Shown piece by piece: positions 1 through 5,708 of a stretch of 8,056 nucleotides of DNA. The stretch's first letter is position 1, and each line of letters opens with the position of its first letter. Both the position numbers and the translations under genes were made by a program. A model generated the notes under the pieces. It saw only the letters and a list, made by a program, of their open reading frames with translations. It ran no database searches and had not been told where the DNA came from. The DNA is from Desulfobacteraceae bacterium. Lineage in GTDB: Bacteria; Desulfobacterota; Desulfobacteria; Desulfobacterales; Desulfobacteraceae. The stretch spans positions 1 to 8,056 of the forward strand of contig JAAEMC010000182.1 of NCBI GenBank assembly GCA_024225895.1, read 5' to 3'.

Positions 1-605
1 AAATCAGATCTCAATGCATAGCTTCGCCCCTTCGGTTACATATATGTGTCCGAACACAGAAGGCCTGATCGCATTGTTATGAAGCTTAAGTGCAAGAAGC
101 AAACCTGGTGTGTGGTTGTTGATTAAAAAAGTGAAAATCAGGCAAATACCAAGGAGCCAATTGCCGGAAATAGAGGATAATCCGTTTGTTTATTTGAGTT
201 ATCTTTGTTTGATATCAGGCGGTTGTAAGGTGTTCGCCCGTTTAAATATTTTATGTTTTTACTCACTATAATTTTTATTTGCCTTAGGTTTGCAAAAGTC
301 CTGTTCCAAGGAAAAATAAAAAGGAGAGAGAAAAAGTCGATTTTACAGATAATTGCTCTGGCAGGCATGAATGAAAAAACCTTCACTTGCTTTGAAGGGA
401 ATAGGTTTGGTTAACATGTTGATTTTAAAAAGAATGTGCTCCATTCAGGTGAAATGTTCTGTCAGGGTGAAAAAAGTTGTAGGAAATTTCATACAATTTC
501 TTTTTTATGATCATCTGCATGGCGCTTATCCAAGCTTTTAAAAATGGCGGAGGAAAAATCCTGCAAAATTATGGCTAAAATGAGTGCTCCATTGCACGTT
601 TCAAT
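1..605. other. Left intergenic region without a convincing gene
   Basis: I see no gene of normal length or clear homology here. The minus-strand frame closed by a stop at 5-7 is open back to about 189 and includes a hydrophobic stretch (WLLGICLIFTFLI) and the end SVFGHIYVTEGAKLCIEI, but it has no ATG. A different minus-strand frame (138-386, 82 codons) starts with ATG but has low-complexity, AT-driven composition and no recognisable domain. A plus-strand 56-codon frame (371-541) has a weak AGG upstream and a basic product with no recognisable family. The 10-mer GTGCTCCATT occurs twice (436-445 and 584-593), 148 bases apart. The region probably holds the upstream control region of the gene at 774 plus remnants of another element. 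Confidence 0.5.
29..63. repeat. Small compound hairpin near the left edge
   Basis: An outer stem CCTTC (29-33) pairs with GAAGG (59-63). Directly inside its 3' arm, TGTGT (45-49) pairs with ACACA (54-58) across a four-base loop CCGA. The 10-base palindrome ACATATATGT (38-47) overlaps the inner stem. No T-tract follows on either strand, so it is not an obvious terminator. It may be part of an interspersed element cut by the window edge. The structure is seen in the sequence; its function is unknown. Confidence 0.3.
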
Positions 606-620
606 ATGTCATGGTTTAAA
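592..620 (+). promoter_or_regulatory. Candidate sigma70-type promoter for the beta-helix/TPR pair
   Basis: TTGCAC (592-597) and TTTAAA (615-620) are separated by exactly 17 bases, a normal -35/-10 arrangement. Transcription from here would give a leader of roughly 145 bases before the GTG at 774. The -35 hexamer overlaps the second copy of the GTGCTCCATT 10-mer (584-593). This is a pattern match only, in an AT-rich region where chance matches are common. Confidence 0.3.
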
Positions 621-761
621 TTTTCTATGATTTCAAACTGTTATGATGAAAATTACCCTTTGGTACGCTTATTGCGAGTTTACTTGCCCATCAGAATCAA
701 AAAGATCAAAAGACAGTTTTATATTAAAATTTTAAATGCCACAAAAAATGATTCATTGAAA

Positions 762-776
762 AGGGGGGTTAAGGTG
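762..776 (+). promoter_or_regulatory. Ribosome binding site that decides the GTG start at 774
   Basis: AAGGGGGG ends six bases before GTG at 774-776. It is by far the best Shine-Dalgarno sequence in this stretch. The upstream in-frame ATG at 606 has no purine-rich site before it. The GTG start also places a textbook signal peptide at the very N terminus, which supports the choice. Confidence 0.75.
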
Positions 777-2252
777 AAACACTCGATAGCTATCTCCATT
801 ATACTGGGTATAATATTAGGTGTAGTGATTTTTTCTGCGAATATGGTCTATGCCCTGTCCGGAGATGTGTACGGCGTATGGCCTTTTGGAAGCACAATGG
901 TGATTGACGGCGATGTCCAGGTGCCGGCAGGAGAAACTCTGGTGATTGAACCGGGCACTGACATTCTTTTTACGGGCAGATACTCCTTTACAGTTTTTGG
1001 CCGGCTTCAGGCGGTGGGAACAGCAGACCATATGATTGTTTTTACCAGGGCTTATGATACCGAGGCTTCAAAATGGAGCGGGATTCGATTTGATAATGCT
1101 GATGATGCATCGATTTTGGAATTCTGTAAAGTGGAATATGTCCATAAGGACGGAGCCTGGCCTTTTGTTCGCGGGGGCGGCATCTGGATTGACAATTGTT
1201 CTCCAACAATCCGCTATTGTACCCTTACTCAAAATTATTCCAGAAATGAGAACCGCAATGGATCAGGGGGCGGTGTCTGCCTGAACAGCAACAGTAACTC
1301 CATTATTGAGTATAACACCATTGAATTCAATGAAGCGGATTCCGGCGGCGGCATTCTTGTTGGAAATGACTGCAATGCCGTTGTTCGCAATAACCAGATT
1401 TTGAATAATAGATGTTTTTCCTCTGGTGCCGGCATTTATGTGTCTGCCTGGGGGAATGCCGAAATATCCAATAATCTTATTAAAGACAACTATTCTTACG
1501 GTTGGGCGGGCGGTGGCGGCATTACCCTTTGGAATGCCTATTGCCGGGAGGATGGGTGTACCCGTGTTTTCAATAATATGATTATTAATAACACGGCCTT
1601 GACCTGGGGTGGCGGCATCTACAGCCGCTATAATGAATCATTAATTTATAATAATACCATTGCAGGTAATTCTGCTGACAGTGGCGGAGGTATCCATGTG
1701 TTGAACCAGGGTAATATGGTGCCAGTGATTTTTAATTGCATTGTATGGGCAAACACTGCGACCCAAGGCCCTGGGATCCATTTTTACTTCAGCGAGACCA
1801 CACAGGCATCGATAACCTATTGCGATATTGAGGGTGGCTTCAGCGGTATCGGTAACATTGATGCAAATCCGTTATTTGCAGACATATCCAATAATAACTA
1901 CCAACTTGGCCTGGGATCGCCATGTATCGATGCGGGTGACAACGACTCAGAAGTATTGCCGTATACGGATTATTACGGGGATGCGCGTATGTTTGATGAC
2001 CCGGCGACAGCGGATACCGGAAGCGGTCAGGCACCCATCGTAGACATGGGTGCAGATGAATATCACGTCGATCCTTGTCCGGCGGATCTAGACGGCGATC
2101 AGGATGTGGATGAGGATGATTTGGTGATTTTAACCGGTGATTTCGGCAGAAGTGACTGCTTTGGAAGCTGCCCGGCTGATTATGACGCAGACAATGATGT
2201 GGATGGGCAGGATTTGTCATTCTTTTCATTATACTATGGACAATGTCAGTAA
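774..2252 (+). CDS. Secreted right-handed parallel beta-helix protein with choice-of-anchor-Q-like region and C-terminal dockerin-like repeats
   Basis: Predicted 492-residue exported protein. From GTG 774, residues 1-28 form a signal peptide: a basic start, a long Ile/Val/Leu core, and likely cleavage after VYA before LSG. Next comes a strand-rich region of the 'VPAGETLVIEPGT' type that commonly opens beta-helix proteins. Eight Gly-rich turns (GGGI, GAGI or GPGI) begin at residues 134, 165, 191, 218, 247, 279, 304 and 332, spaced 25-32 residues, as expected for helix rungs with Asn-rich turns. Residues 382-430 (SPCIDAGDN ... VDMGADEY) match the choice-of-anchor Q pattern as I recall it. Two 13-residue loops, DLDGDQDVDEDDL (438-450) and DYDADNDVDGQDL (469-481), have Asp/Asn at positions 1, 3, 5, 9 and 12 like dockerin type I calcium loops. 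The frame stays open back to ATG 606 (548 residues), but that start lacks a ribosome site and would bury the signal peptide. Substrate or binding partner is unknown; adhesion or polysaccharide binding is plausible, and no catalytic residues can be assigned. The gene is followed closely by the TPR gene, probably in one transcript. Confidence 0.85.
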   Translation: MKHSIAISIILGIILGVVIFSANMVYALSGDVYGVWPFGSTMVIDGDVQVPAGETLVIEPGTDILFTGRYSFTVFGRLQAVGTADHMIVFTRAYDTEASKWSGIRFDNADDASILEFCKVEYVHKDGAWPFVRGGGIWIDNCSPTIRYCTLTQNYSRNENRNGSGGGVCLNSNSNSIIEYNTIEFNEADSGGGILVGNDCNAVVRNNQILNNRCFSSGAGIYVSAWGNAEISNNLIKDNYSYGWAGGGGITLWNAYCREDGCTRVFNNMIINNTALTWGGGIYSRYNESLIYNNTIAGNSADSGGGIHVLNQGNMVPVIFNCIVWANTATQGPGIHFYFSETTQASITYCDIEGGFSGIGNIDANPLFADISNNNYQLGLGSPCIDAGDNDSEVLPYTDYYGDARMFDDPATADTGSGQAPIVDMGADEYHVDPCPADLDGDQDVDEDDLVILTGDFGRSDCFGSCPADYDADNDVDGQDLSFFSLYYGQCQ

Positions 2253-2254
2253 CT

Positions 2255-2272
2255 GGAGGGGCTTTAATTGTG
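2255..2272 (+). promoter_or_regulatory. Ribosome binding site for the TPR gene (GTG 2270)
   Basis: GGAGGGG (2255-2261) lies eight bases before GTG 2270-2272 and three bases after the stop codon of the preceding gene. The other in-frame starts at ATG 2243, 2285 and 2309 have no comparable site. The arrangement suggests translation shortly after the upstream stop within one transcript. Confidence 0.65.
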
Positions 2273-3106
2273 CCCACCCATTTCATGATTAAAAAACAGG
2301 CGCTGCCTATGAATAGAGCTAATCAAAAACGATGGATAATTGCTTTGTGTGCCGCCCTGTTTTTGGCTGTCTTTCCTCTAACGCTTGCCGGGTTGACCTA
2401 TCCCCATGGGGAAAAACTCAAATGTTTTAATAAGGGAGAGGCGTTATTCCAAAAAGGCAGGTATGCCAGGGCAACACTTGCATTCGAAAAGGTGGTTCAG
2501 ATAGACCCTCACTATCCGCCCGGCCATTTTAAGCTTGGGAAAACCGCCATGAAAATGAAAGATTATATGACGGCCTATACCCATCTTTCCAGGGCCGTGA
2601 ACCTTGATCCGGGGTTTGTCGAAGCCAGGATTGAATTTAGCAGACTTTTGCTTGCCGGTCGGGCGATTGAACAGGCAGATGAACATATCCAATACATCCT
2701 AAAATCAGATCCATCCAATGTGGATGGCAGGATTCTGAAAGCATCAGTATGTTTTCTTCGAAAAGAGATTTGGGCATGTGAAAAGATGTTGTTTTCCCTT
2801 TTAGAAGATAATCAGTTTTCCCCTGATATTTTTATCATGCTGGCCGCCATATCAAGACAGCAGCAAGATCCATTTGCAGCAGAGGTCTATATTAAAAAGG
2901 GGTTAGAGAAACATCCCGAAAATGTAACCTTGATATTGAATTTGGTCCGCCTTGATGTTGACAAGAAAGACTATATTGCTGCTGCTGCCAATTTAAAAAG
3001 AGCAGTGAGTTTAAAGCCCGAGCATACAGGGCTTAAGCAGGCGCTCAAAGATGATCCTAAAAATGGACCTGCCTGGTTGCAATTGCAATGGCAAAAACCT
3101 ATTTAA
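2270..3106 (+). CDS. Exported or membrane-anchored tetratricopeptide repeat protein (six TPRs)
   Basis: Predicted 278 residues from GTG 2270; ATG 2309 gives a 265-residue alternative that keeps the export signal. Residues 22-41 (WIIALCAALFLAVFPLTLAG) are a hydrophobic segment after a basic stretch, so an uncleaved anchor or signal peptide. No lipobox cysteine is seen. Six contiguous TPRs of exactly 34 residues follow: 49-82, 83-116, 117-150, 151-184, 185-218 and 219-252. Most show the Ala-20 and Pro-32 signature (for example FEKVVQIDPHY and LSRAVNLDPGF). The fourth is degenerate. A 26-residue tail begins what looks like a seventh repeat (DPKNGPAWLQL) and stops. TPR arrays are protein-protein scaffolds; the periplasmic-type location and the 17-base spacing after the beta-helix gene suggest a role in its assembly, export or surface attachment. 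It resembles the shorter relatives of PEP-CTERM/exopolysaccharide-linked TPR proteins such as PrsT, but no sorting signal is visible nearby, so that link is weak. The original start at 2243 would overlap the upstream gene and lacks a ribosome site. Confidence 0.8.
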   Translation: MPTHFMIKKQALPMNRANQKRWIIALCAALFLAVFPLTLAGLTYPHGEKLKCFNKGEALFQKGRYARATLAFEKVVQIDPHYPPGHFKLGKTAMKMKDYMTAYTHLSRAVNLDPGFVEARIEFSRLLLAGRAIEQADEHIQYILKSDPSNVDGRILKASVCFLRKEIWACEKMLFSLLEDNQFSPDIFIMLAAISRQQQDPFAAEVYIKKGLEKHPENVTLILNLVRLDVDKKDYIAAAANLKRAVSLKPEHTGLKQALKDDPKNGPAWLQLQWQKPI

Positions 3107-3140
3107 CTTCTTTTTTGTCTCTCATCTCTTCAAAACAACC

Positions 3141-3168
3141 TGTAGGGGCGCGCCCTTGTGTGCACCCG
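3141..3168. repeat. Imperfect GC-rich palindrome in the convergent spacer
   Basis: GGGCGCGC (3146-3153) pairs with GTGCACCC (3160-3167) over a six-base loop, with one C-A mismatch and one G-T wobble. It is preceded by TGTAG. It is markedly GC-rich against its AT-rich surroundings. The 'TGTAGGGGCG...CACCCG' layout resembles, from memory, a class of short intergenic palindromes found in many copies in some bacterial genomes. There is no T-tract, so simple intrinsic termination is unlikely, although it could protect the 3' end of the TPR transcript. Confidence 0.4.
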
Positions 3169-3190
3169 TCCATAGGGCTGAATTATTCTT

Positions 3191-3221
3191 AAAAAGTGTG
3201 TCTACACAGGTTTGACCCTGT
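3191..3221 (-). terminator. Weak terminator-like hairpins downstream of the minus-strand beta-helix gene
   Basis: On the minus strand, ACAGG and CCTGT (3221-3217 and 3210-3206) form a stem with a six-base loop. They are followed by the overlapping TGTG/CACA hairpin (within 3208-3197), then C and a run of five T (3195-3191). It lies about 30-60 bases past the stop codon at 3253. The stems are short, so termination would be weak or need Rho. Confidence 0.35.
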
Positions 3222-3252
3222 AAGACAATATAAAAATGAGTTGAGAATTGGA

Positions 3253-5313
3253 TTATTCCAGCACCTCCATATCAAATCCCTGCCTGAAATAGTTGACTAT
3301 GGATTTTGCTGTAAATTCAGGGTTCCAGTTTCCTTTGCGCTGCAGTTTTGCCATGTTGAAGAACTCAATAAATCCATCATCAGATACCACGGTATAGCCA
3401 AGGTCCAGAAGATAGGTTTTTAAGGTCCGGTCCGGATATGGCCAGCCTTCATTTAAGGCAGCTTCGCTTCTGTCAGTATACGAGGTGTTGTTTTCAAAAA
3501 GGGTGTCATTGGCGGTCCCCAGGGCCGTATCTTTGGGATCGTTTTCCCATTCATAGAGGTGTTCATTGATGAGGACATTATTGCTCACCGTGTTGCCGGT
3601 AACACCGGGGAATGACCATTGAGAACAGGCCAGGTTCCCTTGTTCAACACCATCCTCTACCCGGATGGCCCCGTCTGCATTTTTGGTATCAAAGATATTA
3701 TCATGGATAAAATTGCTGCGGGTGGCTTCTTCAAAGACATGACTGTAGCAATACCATCCCAGGGCGGCTATCATAAGGCCGTAGGTGTCTTTTTCATGCT
3801 GGGCGCCGGTTACAATATTATTGGCCACTTCCACCTGGTATGCTCCTGATGTAAGCGTAAACCCCCATCCCGGATGGCCCCGGTTATCATTGGTGTTTTC
3901 ACCGTCAAAGCGCAAAAGAACATTATCCAGCAGGGTGCCGGTGGGCCCGTCCGCATCCGGGTAACCGCCATGGGCGCCCAGGGCAACATATCCCTGGTAA
4001 AAAAAGTTTCTCTCTACTTTCATGCCGCCGCGGAATTGATCTCCGGAAGCACCAACCATACTGATGGTGTCAAAAATCCCTGATGCCATGCTGTCGCATT
4101 CTCCTGAAATATAGAGGTTCCGGTTGTAAACATCAAAATACTGGTCTCCTGACGGCGGCCAGCCGGTAATCTCAGGATCTCCGCCTGCAAAGCCGTTGCG
4201 CATGAAAATGCATTCTTCCAGGCGGAACGTTGCATCCCGGTTTCCATAGAAAAACATACCCTGAATATGGTTGTGGTCGTCTCTAAAGGAGTCAATGATG
4301 ACACAGCGTCTGAAGGTGACGTCTATTGAGGTGTTCTGGATGCTGCTTCCGGTCGTACCTTCAAAGAGGCAATCTTCAAGCAGGATATCGACAGCATCAT
4401 TGCCCTGGAAGATGAACCCGAGACCTCCGCCTCTTTTTTCTCCCCGTCCGTCAAGATGCAAAGACAGAAATGCCATGTGCTTGGGATCCGGTTCCGACCA
4501 TCTCCGGATAAAGATATCATGGGCAGGGTTAATGAACCTGGGCCTGGACTGGGATAGATCTCCGTAAGCGCCGAGGATCTGTCTTTCAGTTTCAGATTTG
4601 CCGCCGCTCATGGTCAGGCTTCCGCCTGCGATCTGTGTCAGACCGGGATTGGTCTGCTGAGCATAGGATAAAAGATCCTGGTAAACATCAAAGGTTTGGC
4701 CGCGCTTAAAGAGCCACCAGTCCGGGTAACCATACCGGGTGCCGGCCCTAAGCTCTCCCGGGGCTTTATAATTGGTGCCGTCCCAGGGAGTGCCGATATC
4801 TTCTGACGGATCCTGCCGGGGCGCCACATAGGCCCACCGTTGAAATGGTTTGATAGGGCCGGTGGGGTTTGAAGGATCGGTTCCGTAAGCAATGTTACCT
4901 TCACCTGTTGGACTTCCCTGGGAATCCACTATTTGGCTGCCGTCCCAGAAATAGATTTGGGCACTGGTATCATTACCGTCATTACTGATGTAAAATATCC
5001 TGGAGCCGGGCTGGTTGAGATGGGTAAATGGGTATTGGGATGTGTCATAGGCAGTGGGAAAAGGTTGTGTCCATCCGGTTTGGGTTTCCAAATTAATAAT
5101 GAAAGCGGCCAAATCCAGGCCGTCAATATCCAGGTCTTCATCTGTATCATAGCTACAGGTCCCTGTCAGGGAGCATTGAGCCGTACCAAATCCTTGTGCA
5201 AATGAATCCAAGCCGGTAAGGCTTGCAAAGACAGAGATTTTGAAAAAAAAGAACCAGCAAAGCATGATCATAAATCGTTTGAATATTTTTAAATGGGGTG
5301 AATGATTTTTCAT
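3253..5313 (-). CDS. Large secreted beta-helix-type protein with an N-terminal dockerin-like calcium loop
   Basis: Predicted 686 residues from ATG 5311-5313, chosen because AGGA lies eight bases upstream (5325-5322) and because it puts the signal peptide at the N terminus. The GTG at 5350-5352 gives 699 residues with a poorer ribosome site. Residues 1-30 are basic then strongly hydrophobic (MLCWFFFFKISVFA), with likely cleavage before SLTG. Immediately after, residues 56-68 (DTDEDLDIDGLDL) form one dockerin-like loop preceded by a short Cys pair. From about residue 107 (FYISNDGNDTSA) a long region starts in the manner of secreted beta-helix proteins. Its middle has many short strand-Asn/Asp-turn units (DILLEDCLFEG, VTFRRCVIIDS, FRLEECIFMRNG, VEVANNIVTG, NTVSNNVLIN), consistent with a right-handed parallel beta-helix. 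The tail (RTLKTYLLDLGYTV ... GNWNPEFTAKSIVNYFRQGF) resembles, from memory, a C-terminal element recurring in such proteins. No lyase or hydrolase catalytic residues can be assigned confidently. The gene is transcribed alone, convergent with the TPR gene and divergent from the HDOD gene. Confidence 0.8.
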   Translation of the reverse strand: MKNHSPHLKIFKRFMIMLCWFFFFKISVFASLTGLDSFAQGFGTAQCSLTGTCSYDTDEDLDIDGLDLAAFIINLETQTGWTQPFPTAYDTSQYPFTHLNQPGSRIFYISNDGNDTSAQIYFWDGSQIVDSQGSPTGEGNIAYGTDPSNPTGPIKPFQRWAYVAPRQDPSEDIGTPWDGTNYKAPGELRAGTRYGYPDWWLFKRGQTFDVYQDLLSYAQQTNPGLTQIAGGSLTMSGGKSETERQILGAYGDLSQSRPRFINPAHDIFIRRWSEPDPKHMAFLSLHLDGRGEKRGGGLGFIFQGNDAVDILLEDCLFEGTTGSSIQNTSIDVTFRRCVIIDSFRDDHNHIQGMFFYGNRDATFRLEECIFMRNGFAGGDPEITGWPPSGDQYFDVYNRNLYISGECDSMASGIFDTISMVGASGDQFRGGMKVERNFFYQGYVALGAHGGYPDADGPTGTLLDNVLLRFDGENTNDNRGHPGWGFTLTSGAYQVEVANNIVTGAQHEKDTYGLMIAALGWYCYSHVFEEATRSNFIHDNIFDTKNADGAIRVEDGVEQGNLACSQWSFPGVTGNTVSNNVLINEHLYEWENDPKDTALGTANDTLFENNTSYTDRSEAALNEGWPYPDRTLKTYLLDLGYTVVSDDGFIEFFNMAKLQRKGNWNPEFTAKSIVNYFRQGFDMEVLE

Positions 5314-5397
5314 ACGCTTTTTCCTGTGGCTTGGGTTGATAAAAAAAGGCACATATGTTCTTGAGGATGCCGGGATAGCCGTGTTAATCTGTTTTAC

Positions 5398-5426
5398 CTT
5401 GTACTAACAACAATTTAATGTAGCAA
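5398..5426 (-). promoter_or_regulatory. Candidate promoter for the minus-strand beta-helix gene
   Basis: Read on the minus strand, TTGCTA (5426-5421) and TACAAG (5403-5398) are 17 bases apart, each matching four of six consensus positions. The start point would fall near 5390, giving a leader of about 75-80 bases before ATG 5313. This is a pattern match in AT-rich DNA. Confidence 0.3.
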
Positions 5427-5636
5427 AAACAATGCCTTTGGCTCCATAATGTTTTGTCATAAAATATGGGTTTATACCAAATGTAATAAATATGTTTCGT
5501 TAAAACAAAATTGAGGCTTCTCATGCCGTTTGAGTCAAGCCTTCGAATCTTTGAATCATTTGGTTATTCTGAAAATTATTTTGGCAATCGTTTTAGTGCT
5601 TGTTTTTTATTATTGGAAACATATTATTCCTGGTCC

Positions 5637-5665
5637 TTGACTTAAACTCTGAGTTTCAATACATG
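5637..5665 (+). promoter_or_regulatory. Candidate promoter for the HDOD-GAF-GGDEF gene
   Basis: TTGACT (5637-5642) is a five-of-six match to the -35 consensus. The best-placed -10 is TACATG (5660-5665) at 17 bases, matching only three of six. The leader would be about 40 bases. The good -35 and poor -10 could mean activator dependence, or simply chance. Confidence 0.3.
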
Positions 5666-5688
5666 TATACCGAAAAATAATTCATAAT

Positions 5689-5702
5689 TTATTATTTAAT
5701 AA
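5689..5702. repeat. AT-rich inverted repeat just before the HDOD gene start
   Basis: TTATTA (5689-5694) and TAATAA (5697-5702) form a palindrome with a two-base centre, ending six bases before ATG 5709. It occupies the place where a Shine-Dalgarno sequence would normally be. It could be an operator or an unstructured A/U-rich translation initiation region. Nothing else supports either role. Confidence 0.3.
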
Positions 5703-5708
5703 TTCAAG

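Larger units (their letters stand above)
5314..5708. other. AT-rich divergent intergenic region
   Basis: This 395-base stretch separates two divergent genes and contains no ORF or RNA I recognise. It carries candidate promoters in both directions (annotated separately). It also holds an inverted repeat AGGCTT (5514-5519)/AAGCCT (5537-5542) with a 17-base loop, and a tandem GAATC pair at 5545-5549 and 5553-5557. I see no sigma54 -24/-12 motif with correct spacing and no recognisable c-di-GMP riboswitch core. Confidence 0.5.

Noticed and set aside
138..386. Minus-strand 82-codon ORF starting MKVFSF
   Set aside because: No convincing ribosome site, low-complexity basic product, no family resemblance, and in a different frame from the more coding-like tail at 5-189.
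371..541. Plus-strand 56-codon ORF (MKKPSLALKGIG...) with AGG five bases upstream
   Set aside because: No recognisable domain, composition typical of AT-rich non-coding DNA, and overlapping other equally poor frames. Kept only as a note.
1173..1780. Repeated GGCGGC-type DNA motifs that could suggest a tandem DNA repeat
   Set aside because: They encode the GGGI turns of the beta-helix at 25-32 residue spacing; the intervening DNA is diverged, so this is a protein repeat, not a satellite.
1840..2286. Minus-strand 148-codon ORF over the dockerin-like region
   Set aside because: It is the antisense shadow of the Asp-rich calcium loops, rich in His, Pro and Arg because of the complementary codons.
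3146..3167. Palindrome as an intrinsic terminator for the TPR gene
   Set aside because: No T-tract follows on either strand, and the stem has a mismatch; annotated as a repeat instead.
3196..3423. Plus-strand 75-codon ORF in the convergent spacer
   Set aside because: Most of it is antisense to the C-terminal end of the well-supported minus-strand beta-helix gene.
5574..5610. Possible sigma54 promoter around TTGGCAATCGTTTTAGTGCTTG
   Set aside because: The distance between the GG and GC cores is 13 bases instead of 10, so it does not fit the -24/-12 rule.
5353..5708. Possible c-di-GMP riboswitch upstream of the signalling gene
   Set aside because: I see no recognisable conserved core or paired helices of either known class; the region is mostly A/T runs.
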